Positions 7,794 through 16,096 of a stretch of 64,000 bases of DNA are shown piece after piece (position 1 is the first letter of the stretch; the number at the start of each line of letters is the position of its first letter). Origin of the DNA: JAXGXJ01 sp040772905. Lineage in GTDB: Bacteria; Actinomycetota; Thermoleophilia; RBG-16-64-13. Location: assembly GCA_040772905.1 (NCBI GenBank), contig JAXGXJ010000005.1, forward strand, positions 124,001-188,000, written 5' to 3'. Under the pieces are notes generated by a model. It had not been told where the DNA came from. It did no database searches and worked only from the letters and a program-made list of their open reading frames with translations. The position numbers and the translations under genes are program-made.

Positions 7794-7855
7794 GTCGCTG
7801 CAACTCGTGTCTCGCTGCCGGCCGCCGCTCCGCGGCGCCGTTTCAAGGCAGACGA

Positions 7856-9037
7856 TCAGACTTTGATGATGGTAGCCACACCCTGGCCGCCGCCGATGCA
7901 CATGGTGGCCAGACCGTAGGTGCCACCCTCCTGCTTCAGCGTGTAGATGAGCGTGTTCAGGATGCGCGCGCCCGAGGCGCCGATGGGATGGCCCAGAGCG
8001 ATGGCGCCGCCGCGGACGTTGGTCTTGTCGTTGTCGAAGTTCAGCAGGTCGGCGATGGCGCCGCACTGCGAGGCGAACGCCTCGTTGGACTCGATGAAGT
8101 CCATCTGCTCGACGCTCATGCCCGACTTCTCCATGACCTTCAGCGTGGCGTAGTAGGGACCCATGCCCATGTACGCGGGGTCGAGAGCGGCGGTGGCATA
8201 GTCGACGATGGTGCACAGCGGTTTGATGCCGCGTTTGTCGGCCCACTCCTTGGACGTCACCACGAAGGCACCGGCGGCGTCGTTGATACCGGAGGCGTTG
8301 CCGGCAGTGACAGTGCCGTCTTTCTTGAAGGCCGGAGCCAGTTTGGCCAAGCCCTCGAGCGTGGTGTCGGCGCGACCATGCTCGTCAGTATCGAAGATCT
8401 TGGGATCGCCTTTACGCTGCGGGATCTCCACGGGGACGATCTCGTCCTTGAACTTGCCCTCGGCGATGGCCTTGGCAGCCCTCATCTGGCTCTGGTAGGC
8501 GATCTGGTCCTGACGCTCGCGGGTGATGCCGTACTTCTCGGCGATGTTCTCCGCGGTCATACCCATGTGGTAGTTGTTGAACGCACACCACAGGCCGTCC
8601 TTGATCATCTCGTCGACCAGGACACCGTCACCCATGCGGTAACCCGAGCGGGCCTTGGGCACGAGGTAGGGAGCGATGCTCATGTTCTCCATGCCACCGG
8701 CGACCACGACTTCCGCGTCGCCGGCTTTGATGGACTGAGCTGCCGAATGGACCGACTTCATGCCCGATCCACACACGATGTTGAGAGTCCAGGAAGGGAT
8801 CTCCTGAGGGACGCCCGCCAGAATGGCGGCCTGACGAGCGGGGTTCTGCCCCTGTCCGGCCTGGAGGACGTTGCCCATGACGACTTCATCGACCTCGGTG
8901 GCTTCCACACCGGCCCGCTTGAGGGCCTCGGCGATGACGATGGCGCCCAGCTTGGCCGCAGGTACGTCGGCCAGGGTGCCCAGGTAGCGGCCCACGGGCG
9001 TGCGGACAGCACTCAGGATGACGACTTCTCGAGACAA
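7856..9037 (-). CDS. acetyl-CoA C-acetyltransferase (thiolase)
   Basis: 393 aa, the usual thiolase length. It condenses two acetyl-CoA to acetoacetyl-CoA or cleaves acetoacetyl-CoA. The nucleophilic Cys is in LNIVCGSGMKSVH (about residue 89), the conserved NEAFA is near residue 315, GHPIGASGAR near residue 347, and the second catalytic Cys is in MCIGGGQG near the C-terminus. The start is TTG at 9037 with AAAGGAG five to six bases upstream. It stands alone between the Nfu gene and a small hypothetical gene. Given the acetyl-CoA-producing CODH/ACS cluster in this window it may feed storage polymer, isoprenoid or butyrate-type chemistry. Confidence 0.95.
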   Translation of the reverse strand: MSREVVILSAVRTPVGRYLGTLADVPAAKLGAIVIAEALKRAGVEATEVDEVVMGNVLQAGQGQNPARQAAILAGVPQEIPSWTLNIVCGSGMKSVHSAAQSIKAGDAEVVVAGGMENMSIAPYLVPKARSGYRMGDGVLVDEMIKDGLWCAFNNYHMGMTAENIAEKYGITRERQDQIAYQSQMRAAKAIAEGKFKDEIVPVEIPQRKGDPKIFDTDEHGRADTTLEGLAKLAPAFKKDGTVTAGNASGINDAAGAFVVTSKEWADKRGIKPLCTIVDYATAALDPAYMGMGPYYATLKVMEKSGMSVEQMDFIESNEAFASQCGAIADLLNFDNDKTNVRGGAIALGHPIGASGARILNTLIYTLKQEGGTYGLATMCIGGGQGVATIIKV

Positions 9038-9160
9038 GGGATCTCCTTTCTACAGGGACGTCCCGGCGCTCGGATGTCCCCCCGGCATCCCTACGGCCGA
9101 CGACGCTCCGAAATGGAAAACGTGCAGGAGAGAAGATACCACTCCGGATACCTCTCCGAC

Positions 9161-9445
9161 TCACTCATCTGGGAACGCGTCGGAATCGGGATGCGGGCCC
9201 GGCCAAGGACGTGGACCGGCCAGGCTTCGCGAGACGGTGATCCCGTTGTCCTCCAGAAGGGTGACGACCTCCGGTGTCATGGGCCAGAAGTCCTGTTCGC
9301 GCTCGCTGCCCCTGCCCGTCTGCCGCGAGACGAAGTGTGCGGTCACCCGCAGTTCGCCGTCCACATCGTCGGCGAAGACCTCGTATCCCTGATCCAGCCA
9401 CGCGATGAGCCTCGCCTGGTATTCCTCGAAGAGCTTCTGATCCAC
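9161..9445 (-). CDS. hypothetical protein, 94 aa
   Basis: A 94-aa soluble protein with a strong ribosome binding site (AAGGAGGG) before its ATG. The first 60 residues look like a small folded alpha/beta domain (FEEYQARLIAWLDQGYEVFA, DDVDGELRVTAHFVSR). The C-terminal 25 residues are proline-rich and probably disordered. I do not recognise a family. It lies between the thiolase and the Tag-like gene with gaps of more than 100 bases, so operon membership is unclear. Confidence 0.6.
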   Translation of the reverse strand: MDQKLFEEYQARLIAWLDQGYEVFADDVDGELRVTAHFVSRQTGRGSEREQDFWPMTPEVVTLLEDNGITVSRSLAGPRPWPGPHPDSDAFPDE

Positions 9446-9591
9446 GGGACCCTCCTTCCTTCGCGGAGCCTTGACGGCCTTCCTTGCCTTGGGATGGGTC
9501 TGCCTTCTGGGTCTACCTCGATTCTAGCCTTTCTAACCCCGGACCTCACGCGCGCGACGCCGCCTCTGCGCAGCCACCCTGCTGCGCGGTG

Positions 9592-10050
9592 TCAGGCGGC
9601 GTCGACCTCACGGGGACGCCACCCGGCACTGAAGAGGAAGAAGAGCGCCGACGTCCTCCCCAGATGGGTGAAGGTGTCGCTCAGACTCTGCGCGGCGGCA
9701 TCGAGATCGGTGCCGGCTCCGAGGATGTCCAGATACGCGTGAAAGGACTTGTGCTCCTTCGCCCGTTCCACGAAGGCAGCGGCGTTCCTGATCACCGCTT
9801 CGATCTTGCGGCGGTTGCGGATGACGGCAGGGTCGCCCAGCAACCGGGCCACGTCGTCCTCACCCATCTTGTGCACCTTGGCCGGATCGAAACCGTGAAA
9901 CGCCTTGGTCATCTCGGTCCAGCGGGATTCCACCACCTTGGGGCCCAGCCCCGCAGAGAACACGGCTCGGGACAGCAGGTTGAAGTACTCCTTGTCCGTA
10001 CGGGGGAACTCACCCGCCCGATGCATCCAGGGCTGTTTCTCGAACATCAT
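9592..10050 (-). CDS. DNA-3-methyladenine glycosylase I (Tag)-like protein
   Basis: A 152-aa helical protein. It has EYFNLLSRAVFSAGLGPKVV, RWTEMTKAFHGFDPAKVHKM and VIRNRRKIEAVIRNA, which follow the order of the Tag/HhH-GPD-like glycosylase family that removes 3-methyladenine from DNA. It is shorter than classical Tag (about 187 aa), and the N-terminal zinc-binding Cys and C-terminal zinc-binding residues are not visible. It could therefore be a divergent relative. Two ATG codons start the frame; GGAGG lies just upstream and the second ATG (10047) has the better spacing. Confidence 0.65.
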   Translation of the reverse strand: MMFEKQPWMHRAGEFPRTDKEYFNLLSRAVFSAGLGPKVVESRWTEMTKAFHGFDPAKVHKMGEDDVARLLGDPAVIRNRRKIEAVIRNAAAFVERAKEHKSFHAYLDILGAGTDLDAAAQSLSDTFTHLGRTSALFFLFSAGWRPREVDAA

Positions 10051-10147
10051 CGCCTCCGTTCGGTCGTGAGATGCGGTCGAGGCGATGGTATGGGGAGTCG
10101 GAGTCGGACCCCCTACGACTGAGGTTGAATCTTGGCGGGATGTCGGG

Positions 10148-10828
10148 CTACTCGTCGATCTTCTCGACCATACCCGAGAGCCACTGGGCGGCCACCGAGC
10201 GCCGGTCGCTGAGATCGAGCTCGCACAGTCGATGATCGGGGGTCAGTTCCACTATGCGATGCGCCAACTGCAGCGCTTCCGTCAGTTCGTGGGTGACCAG
10301 CACCACAGTCGGCTGCCGTTCTTGGATCATCTCCTTCAGCACGCTCATGAGCGACGCCCGCAGCGGGGCGTCCATGTTGCTGAAGGGCTCGTCCAAGAGC
10401 AGTATGCGGGGCTCGATGGCGAAGGCGCGGGCGATGGACACCCGCTGTGCCATCCCGCCGCTCAACTCGGCCGGGTGGTAACCCTCGAAGCCCTCCAATC
10501 CCACCCGCCGCAGCCACTGATCGGCTCGGTCTCTGGCCGCCGTCTTCTCCATGCCTCTGGCCCGCAGCGCCACGGCCACGTTGTCGCGAGCGGTGCGCCA
10601 CGGCAGCAGGCGCGGCTCCTGGAAGACGTAGGCCAGCGGCCCGCCGGTCACTCGCACCACGCCCCCGTCGGGGGCGACGATGCCCGTGATGAGCTTGAGG
10701 ACCGTGCTCTTGCCCACCCCCGAGGGGCCCACGATCCCCAGGATCTCTCCCTCGCGGATGTGCAGGTCGAGGTCGCGGAGCACCACGAGTTCGTCGAAAA
10801 CCTTGTTGACGTTCTCGAACACGATCAC
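10148..10828 (-). CDS. ABC transporter ATP-binding protein (nitrate/sulfonate/taurine type)
   Basis: A 226-aa ATPase. Walker A is GPSGVGKST, the Q-loop lies in VFQEPRLLPW, the signature is LSGGMAQRVSIARA, Walker B is ILLLDEPF, and the switch His is in VLVTHELTEA. The RLLPWRTARDNV context is typical of the SsuB/TauB/NrtD/ThiZ group. The open frame runs upstream into permease antisense-like sequence; the real start is GTG at 10828, which overlaps the permease stop as GTGA and has GGAG upstream. It energises import by the permease and lipoprotein encoded just upstream. Confidence 0.9.
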   Translation of the reverse strand: MIVFENVNKVFDELVVLRDLDLHIREGEILGIVGPSGVGKSTVLKLITGIVAPDGGVVRVTGGPLAYVFQEPRLLPWRTARDNVAVALRARGMEKTAARDRADQWLRRVGLEGFEGYHPAELSGGMAQRVSIARAFAIEPRILLLDEPFSNMDAPLRASLMSVLKEMIQERQPTVVLVTHELTEALQLAHRIVELTPDHRLCELDLSDRRSVAAQWLSGMVEKIDE

Positions 10829-11655
10829 GAGCCGCTCTCCTTGCGCCAGCGCATGCTCCACCGCTTGAGCGGACGCAGCAGGCCGAACTCGAGGGCTCCC
10901 ATCAGGGCCAGGAGGACCACCACCCAGGCGAAGATCTCGGGGGTCTCCAGGTAGCTGGTGGCGCGGGAGAAGGAGTAGCCGATGCCGTCCATGGCCCCCA
11001 GCACCTCGGCCAGCACCACCGCCCGGACGGCGACCCCCGCGGCCAGCGTGAGGCCCGCCATCACCGGCGAGGCGATACCCGGCAGGTAGACCTGGGTGAG
11101 CCGCAGCCGCGGACCAAAACCGTACACCCGGCCCATCTCCACCAAGCGACGGTCGACGGCGAGGACTCCGGCCACGGTATTGACGAACACCACTGGGATG
11201 ACGATGACCGCCACCACGAAGATCACCGCCACGTCGCCCAGGCCGAACCACAGCATGGCCAGCGAGGCTATGATGACGGCCGGTATGGTCATGCCCACCC
11301 AGCGGACCGGTTCCAAGAACGAGCGCAGACGGGGCTCCAGCCCGGACAGCACCCCCAGCACGAACCCGACGGCCACCCCGATGGCCAAGCCGATGACCAG
11401 GCGCTTGAGCGTGACAAGTAGGGGCCACCACAATCGGCTGCCCCAAGCGAGACGGGCGAGGGCGACGGCGGTGTCGGCGGGGGAGGCGAGGATGGCGGGA
11501 CTGATGAAGAGGGACAGGATCTGCCACACCACCAGGATGGCCACCGCCCCCAGGATGCCGAACAGCAGACGGCTACGCCCGGGGCGCAGGCCGCGCGCGG
11601 CCTGCGCCCCGGGCACGTCTCCCGCGTTCTTACTTCGTGTAGTAGAAGCCATCAT
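10825..11655 (-). CDS. ABC transporter permease (BPD inner membrane component)
   Basis: About 276 aa with six predicted membrane helices (LLFGILGAVAILVVWQIL, LVIGLAIGVAVGFVLGVL, VAVIFVVAVIVIPVVFVNTV and others). The EAA-type cytoplasmic loop reads VYGFGPRLRLTQVYLPGIAS, where it contacts the ATPase. It belongs to the SsuC/TauC/NrtB-like permeases. The start at ATG 11655 (or the adjacent ATG 11652) overlaps the end of the substrate-binding gene by about 25 bases and has a GGAAG site upstream; the longer frame to 11733 is less likely. It forms an operon with the binding protein and ATPase. Confidence 0.88.
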   Translation of the reverse strand: MMASTTRSKNAGDVPGAQAARGLRPGRSRLLFGILGAVAILVVWQILSLFISPAILASPADTAVALARLAWGSRLWWPLLVTLKRLVIGLAIGVAVGFVLGVLSGLEPRLRSFLEPVRWVGMTIPAVIIASLAMLWFGLGDVAVIFVVAVIVIPVVFVNTVAGVLAVDRRLVEMGRVYGFGPRLRLTQVYLPGIASPVMAGLTLAAGVAVRAVVLAEVLGAMDGIGYSFSRATSYLETPEIFAWVVVLLALMGALEFGLLRPLKRWSMRWRKESGS

Positions 11656-12766
11656 CGGGCAGCTTCCCTCCGATGACCTCGGGCGACAGCTCCGAGAGTG
11701 CCTGATAGAACGCCTCCAGCAGGGGGCGCGCATCCGCAGAGGGCGTGAACTTCCAGGTGATGCTCTTGAGCGCGGCGGTCATGGGAGCCGCCTTCAGACC
11801 CAACTGGGGCAACTCGGTCTCCACCAGCTTACCGGCGCCTTCCGGGTCGTTCAGCATCCAGGCCACCGCCTTCTCGTACTCCCTCATGAAGGCCGCCACC
11901 ACCTCAGGCTTGTCCATCACCGACGCGGTGGCCACCGTCCCCGCGATGGGGGTCAGGGTCTCGCCGGCGGCCGAACCTGTCGCGGCTGCCCAGGCCTTGT
12001 CGAAGGCCAAGGCCCGCCGGAGGGGCTTCTCTTGGTCCTTGGTCTGCAGAATGACCGAGGTGGCCAGGGCCTCACTCAACACCGCGTTCTCCACCTGGCC
12101 CGAGAGCAACAACTGTGCCGCCTGGGTGGGATCGGGAGCGTAGCGCAGCTGGAAGTCCTTCGCCGGGTCCAAGCCCTCCTTCTTGGCCAGGAACTGGAAC
12201 ATCACGTCGGGGACGCTGCCTTTGAGCGACACCACCAGCGACCGCCCTTTGATGTCGGCGAAGCTGTCCACCTGCGGGTCGCGGGTCACCAAGTAGGTGA
12301 TGTTCCACACCGAGATGTCCAGCATCTTGAGTTCCAAGCCCTTGTTGTAGAAGATGGCGGAGTTGTTGGAGGGCATGGTGACGAAATCGCCCTGTTTGCC
12401 CGCCACCATGGCCCTGAGCTGATCGGCGTTCTGCCACAAGACGATCTCCGTATCCTCTGCCACGTCGGCCAGTACATCGTTGATGGCCATGTAAGCCATG
12501 GGGATGGCCATGGGGCCGGGAGGCGCCACCAGCGTGAGCTTCTCGAGCTTCGGAGTGGCCGCTGTGGTGCTGGGAGCGACAGTGGTGGTCGACGAGGCGG
12601 TAGTGACGGGAGGAGCGGACGTAGTGGTCGCATCGTCGTCGGGGCCTCCGCACGCCGCTACCGAGACACACACCAACATCACCGCTGCCGCCATCGCGGC
12701 CCGCAGTGCCCACGCCCTTCCTGGCGCGCGCCTTCTTGCGCCGAGGCAAAGTCTCATCCCGGCCAC
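11630..12766 (-). CDS. ABC transporter substrate-binding lipoprotein (NMT1/SsuA-like)
   Basis: A 378-aa exported lipoprotein with an N-terminal hydrophobic segment, lipobox VAAC near residue 39, and a Thr/Ser-rich linker that is probably disordered (residues ~45-75). The mature part follows the type II periplasmic fold of the NMT1/SsuA group: LVAPPGPMAIPMAYMAINDV, KGRSLVVSLKGSVPDVMFQF, and RYAPDPTQAAQLLLSGQVEN. The ligand cannot be told from sequence; this group includes binders of nitrate, sulfonates, pyrimidine precursors and aromatic acids. It is the first gene of a three-gene importer operon transcribed away from the hydrogenase locus. Confidence 0.88.
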   Translation of the reverse strand: MAGMRLCLGARRRAPGRAWALRAAMAAAVMLVCVSVAACGGPDDDATTTSAPPVTTASSTTTVAPSTTAATPKLEKLTLVAPPGPMAIPMAYMAINDVLADVAEDTEIVLWQNADQLRAMVAGKQGDFVTMPSNNSAIFYNKGLELKMLDISVWNITYLVTRDPQVDSFADIKGRSLVVSLKGSVPDVMFQFLAKKEGLDPAKDFQLRYAPDPTQAAQLLLSGQVENAVLSEALATSVILQTKDQEKPLRRALAFDKAWAAATGSAAGETLTPIAGTVATASVMDKPEVVAAFMREYEKAVAWMLNDPEGAGKLVETELPQLGLKAAPMTAALKSITWKFTPSADARPLLEAFYQALSELSPEVIGGKLPDDGFYYTK

Positions 12767-12800
12767 CCCCTCACAGGATCCTATCGTCCGCTGTCGTGTA

Positions 12801-13049
12801 TCACTCGTAGAAATCCATGCGCTGCACGTCCACGCCTTCCAGCGCCTGCAGGTCTTTGTAGAAGTCCTCCACCTCGTCCCCCACTACATCCACCAGGAGG
12901 ACGCCGCTGGGCGAGCAGCTGGATGACCCGGTGTCGTGGATGCCCAGGCGCGTACGGATGGAACAGCCGTACTTGGTGAGGCAGGCCTGTAATGCTGGGA
13001 CGTTCTTGGTGCGTTCAGAGACGTGGATACCGAAGATGATGTGCTGCAC
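12801..13049 (-). CDS. TM1266-like iron-only hydrogenase system regulator (putative)
   Basis: An 82-aa ACT/NikR-like domain protein with a GTG start and AAGGGGGAAG upstream. The pattern HIIFGIHVSERTKNVPALQA, then LTKYGCSIRTRLGIHD, and the C-terminal strand GVDVQRMDF agree with the TM1266 family, often annotated next to [FeFe]-hydrogenase genes as a possible regulator. It is divergent from rex and the hydrogenase operon, which fits that association. The ligand and mechanism are unknown. The family assignment is by eye and moderately sure. Confidence 0.7.
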   Translation of the reverse strand: MQHIIFGIHVSERTKNVPALQACLTKYGCSIRTRLGIHDTGSSSCSPSGVLLVDVVGDEVEDFYKDLQALEGVDVQRMDFYE

Positions 13050-13196
13050 GATCTTCCCCCTTGTGTCGGCGACTTCTCGATGCCTGGGTCCATGGTAGCG
13101 CGCAAACGGAGCGAGCGCGGCACACGACAGTCACGCTCTTCCTGATACCTCGATATCACCCAGCGTAACCCTCAGCGATCCCTCGCGATCACACAT

Positions 13197-13225
13197 TTGA
13201 CAGTCTGCTGTGAAACGTGTAGATT
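13197..13225 (+). promoter_or_regulatory. promoter of the rex-hydrogenase operon (TTGACA-N17-TAGATT)
   Basis: A perfect -35 TTGACA at 13197-13202 is followed after 17 bases by TAGATT at 13220-13225. Within and just after it are two direct copies of TGTGAAA (13210-13215 and 13226-13231), each matching a Rex half-site (TTGTGAA). A TCACA lies at 13190. This suggests Rex autoregulation. Confidence 0.65.
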
Positions 13226-13234
13226 GTGAAACCA

Positions 13235-13247
13235 GGAACGCCGTTCC
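13235..13247. promoter_or_regulatory. inverted repeat GGAACGCCGTTCC in the rex leader
   Basis: A perfect 6-bp inverted repeat around a single central base, ten bases downstream of the -10 box. It could be an operator for another regulator or a leader hairpin. No binding protein is identified. Confidence 0.4.
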
Positions 13248-13294
13248 TTTTGTAACGCTTCTTGTGCGTGCGGTCAAGGGGGCAGTCAGCCAAG

Positions 13295-14380
13295 ATGGCA
13301 AGTGCGAACAAACCGGTGGTCTCACGGCGGACCGTCGGGCGGTTGAGCCTTTACCGGCGGCTGCTCGACAGCCTGCGGCACGCCGGCACCACCAGCATCT
13401 ATTCCCACCAGTTGGCCCACCTGGCCGGAGTGAGCCCCACCGTGGTGCGTCGGGACTTCATGGTCATCGGCTACACCGGCAGCCCCAACCGGGGCTACGA
13501 GGTGGAGACCTGCCTCAAGAGCATCGAACGCTTCCTGGTGGGCGCGTCGCGGCAGGAGATCGCTCTGGTGGGCGTCGGCCGCCTGGGCAGGGCCCTCCTC
13601 TCTCATTTCTCCGAGTACCGCCTCATGCTCCACATCACGGCCGGGTTCGACACCGATCCCGAGGTCGTGGGCACTACGGTGCAGGATTGCCCCGTCCACC
13701 ACATCTCGGAGCTGGAGAAGGTCATCCGCGAACGCGGCATCCGTGTGGCCATCATCGCCGTCCCCGCCGAGATGGCGCAGGAGATCGCCAACCGCCTGGT
13801 GGGAGCGGGCATCCTGAGCATCGTCACTTTCGCGGCTGTGGCCCTGCAGGTGCCCGAAGATGTGTTCGTCGACTACATGGACATCACGTCCTCGCTGGAG
13901 TCGGCTGCGTTCTTCGCGCAGGAATCCGAGCAGGCGAAAGCGGAGGAGGACGCAGGCGAAGCCGAGGTGGTCGATCCCATCATCAAGAAGATCGACTCCC
14001 TGCTCGACACCAACGGATTGAGCCTTGAGCAACTCGCCGAACGTATCGGGGCCCGCATCATCGTGCCGGGCACGCAGGGCGCCACCAACGTCACCAAGAT
14101 CTACGCCGGCGACCGGGTGAGCGACCTCCTGCACGAAGCCTCCCAGAAGACCCTGCTCGTGACCAAGCTCGCCAACGTGCAGATGGTGCGCGTGGCGGAA
14201 CTGATCGACGTGCCCGGCATCTGTTTCGTCGACGACATCGATCCCAGCCAGGAGATCATCGAGTTGGCCCGTGACAACGGGACCCTGTTGATGGTCTCGC
14301 CATTGGGCATCTTCGAGACCTGCGGCCTGATATTCCACAACCTCTCCGAACACAAACTCGCAGAACAGAAACACAGCTAG
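13295..14380 (+). CDS. rex: Rex-family redox-sensing repressor with C-terminal DRTGG domain
   Basis: 361 aa from ATG 13295; the frame opens at TTG 13262, but the ATG has a G-rich site upstream. Residues ~10-75 are a winged helix (SIYSHQLAHLAGVSPTVVRR). Residues ~75-200 are a Rossmann domain (IALVGVGRLGRALLSHF, AGFDTDPEVVGTTV) that senses the NADH/NAD ratio. This part matches Rex. Residues ~240-355 form a DRTGG-type domain (DRVSDLLHEASQKTLLVTKL). Usual Rex proteins are about 210 aa and end after the domain-swapped helix, so the extra domain is notable. The gene heads the hydrogenase operon and probably represses it when NADH is low. Confidence 0.85.
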   Translation: MASANKPVVSRRTVGRLSLYRRLLDSLRHAGTTSIYSHQLAHLAGVSPTVVRRDFMVIGYTGSPNRGYEVETCLKSIERFLVGASRQEIALVGVGRLGRALLSHFSEYRLMLHITAGFDTDPEVVGTTVQDCPVHHISELEKVIRERGIRVAIIAVPAEMAQEIANRLVGAGILSIVTFAAVALQVPEDVFVDYMDITSSLESAAFFAQESEQAKAEEDAGEAEVVDPIIKKIDSLLDTNGLSLEQLAERIGARIIVPGTQGATNVTKIYAGDRVSDLLHEASQKTLLVTKLANVQMVRVAELIDVPGICFVDDIDPSQEIIELARDNGTLLMVSPLGIFETCGLIFHNLSEHKLAEQKHS

Positions 14381-14389
14381 GCGCCGAGG

Positions 14390-16096
14390 ATGGAGTTCCT
14401 CTCCTACGAGATCAAGAGCAACGACTTCAAGCGCGCAGGCGATGCGTCGCGGGCGCTCAAGGAGCATCTGAAGCTGGTGGGGGCCGACCCCGAGTCCATC
14501 CGCCGCACCATGATCGCCGCCTATGAAGCCGAGATGAACGTGGTCATCCATGCGCAGGGTGGCCGCCTGGAGGCCCACCTGGCCGAGGTGGCCATCCATG
14601 TGGACGTCATCGACAACGGCCCCGGCATCCCCGACCTGGAGCTGGCCATGAGAGAGGGCTACTCCACGGCCAACGCCGAGGCGCGGGCGCTGGGTTTCGG
14701 CGCGGGGATGGGTTTCCCCAACATCAAACGCAGCAGCGACCGCCTGCGCGTCACCTCGCGTGTGGGCAAGGACGGCGGCACCCGGGTGAGCTTCACCGTG
14801 TTCTTCAAGCGCGAGCCCACCAAACCCTCGTGGCATGTGTCACTGCAGGCCTCGCGAGCCCGTTGCCAGGAATGCGGCCGCTGCCTCATCACCTGTCCCA
14901 CCGAGGCCATTCGCATCCGCGACCACATGCCCACCATCCTCGAACATCTGTGCATCGACTGCGGTGCGTGTGTGGCTGCGTGCAAGCCCGAGGCCCTCAC
15001 CATCCGCAACGACGTCTCCAGCCTGGGCGAGATCACCGAGCGCGAACGAGCGCTGCTGGTCGTCCCCCCAGCCGTCCTGGTCGATTGCGGGGCCAAGTAT
15101 TCACCCCAGCAGGTGCTGGCGGCGCTGCGCTCGCTGGGCTTCGCCGGCGTGGTCTCCACTGCGCCCTACGAAGCGGCGCTGCGCGAGGCGGTCATAGCCA
15201 AAGCACACGAGGCCGACGGTCTTCTGCCAGTCATCAGTCCGGTGTGCCCGGCCATCGTCAACCTCATCGAGCTGCGTTTCCCATCGCTCATCCCTTACTT
15301 GGCGCCGTTCGATTCGCCGATGGAGGCCATCCAGGCCGAACACCCCGATGAGCCCATGGTGTACGTGGTGTCGTGCCCGGGTCAGCGCTCGGCGCTCATC
15401 ACCCACGAGATCGAAGGTAGTCTCATGCCCGGCAGGGAGACCATCACCGAGTACGTCACGCCCATCATGACCCGGCAGGCGGCCATGGAACGTCTGGTGG
15501 AGCAGCCCGAGCGACCTGGATCGCCGTTGAAGGAGAGTGCCTCGGCGAGCGGGCCCGCGGAGCAGCGCCCCGCGGGCCTCGCGCCGGCTGCGCGGCCGAA
15601 CGGACCGACGTCCGAAGGGCCTGCCGCCCCGCTGGTCGTCACCGGCGTGGATCACGTGGTCGCCGTGCTCGAGCAGCTCGAAGACGGGCTCCTGGGCGGC
15701 GTGACGGCCATCGAGCCCTACGCGTGCACGGGCGGTTGTTTCGGTTCCCCCTTCCTGCAGGAGGATTACCACGTCTCGCTCCATCGCTGGGAGGAAGCTG
15801 AACACGACTTGGACTTCGGTGGCACCCCGGGCGCGGGAGGGGGCGGCCCGCAAGGACAGGTGGTCGCGCGCAGACTGCCGGTGACGGCCCGCCCGGGCAT
15901 CCGGCTGGACGCCGACATGGCTCTGGCCATCGAGAAGCTGGGTAGGCTGCAGGAGATCCTGGAGGTCTTGCCGGGCAAGAACTGCGGCGTCTGCGGAGCC
16001 CCCACATGCACAGCGCTGGCTGAAGACATCGTGTTGCAGCGGGCGGTCCTCACCGACTGCCCCTACGTGGACACCAAGGAGGGGACGCGCGCATGA
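14390..16096 (+). CDS. HATPase / ferredoxin / [FeFe]-hydrogenase-like fusion protein (putative redox sensor)
   Basis: 568 aa, apparently cytosolic. Residues ~1-140 are an RsbW-type HATPase with IDNGPGIP and GFGAGMGFPNIKR nucleotide motifs. Residues ~155-205 carry two 4Fe-4S motifs (CQECGRCLITCP, CIDCGACVAACKP). Residues ~220-490 resemble the H-domain of [FeFe] hydrogenases, with the cluster cysteines kept (SPVCPA, VVSCPGQR, YACTGGCFGSP) but without the catalytic TSCCP and GGGxP motifs. A Pro/Ala-rich insert interrupts it (~380-415). The C-terminus has a corrinoid/Fe-S type cluster motif NCGVCGAPTC. It most likely senses H2 or redox state and signals through its ATPase domain. It starts 9 bases after rex. 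Confidence 0.8.
   Translation: MEFLSYEIKSNDFKRAGDASRALKEHLKLVGADPESIRRTMIAAYEAEMNVVIHAQGGRLEAHLAEVAIHVDVIDNGPGIPDLELAMREGYSTANAEARALGFGAGMGFPNIKRSSDRLRVTSRVGKDGGTRVSFTVFFKREPTKPSWHVSLQASRARCQECGRCLITCPTEAIRIRDHMPTILEHLCIDCGACVAACKPEALTIRNDVSSLGEITERERALLVVPPAVLVDCGAKYSPQQVLAALRSLGFAGVVSTAPYEAALREAVIAKAHEADGLLPVISPVCPAIVNLIELRFPSLIPYLAPFDSPMEAIQAEHPDEPMVYVVSCPGQRSALITHEIEGSLMPGRETITEYVTPIMTRQAAMERLVEQPERPGSPLKESASASGPAEQRPAGLAPAARPNGPTSEGPAAPLVVTGVDHVVAVLEQLEDGLLGGVTAIEPYACTGGCFGSPFLQEDYHVSLHRWEEAEHDLDFGGTPGAGGGGPQGQVVARRLPVTARPGIRLDADMALAIEKLGRLQEILEVLPGKNCGVCGAPTCTALAEDIVLQRAVLTDCPYVDTKEGTRA

Noticed and set aside
7988..9742. Plus-strand open frame of 584 codons across thiolase and two small genes
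   Set aside because: It runs through three independent minus-strand genes and lacks domain features.
10148..11527. Single 459-aa protein covering ATPase and upstream frame
   Set aside because: Only the last 226 residues are ATPase; the N-terminal part is out-of-frame permease sequence. The GTG at 10828 with GTGA overlap is the real start.
11096..12979. Plus-strand open frame of 627 codons opposite the ABC transporter genes
   Set aside because: Shadow of the permease and lipoprotein genes; Arg/Thr/Ser low-complexity.
13322..14836. Long minus-strand open frame (504 codons) opposite rex
   Set aside because: It mirrors rex and the start of the next gene, has no ribosome binding site, and is His/Asp/Val-rich low-complexity typical of antisense frames in GC-rich DNA.
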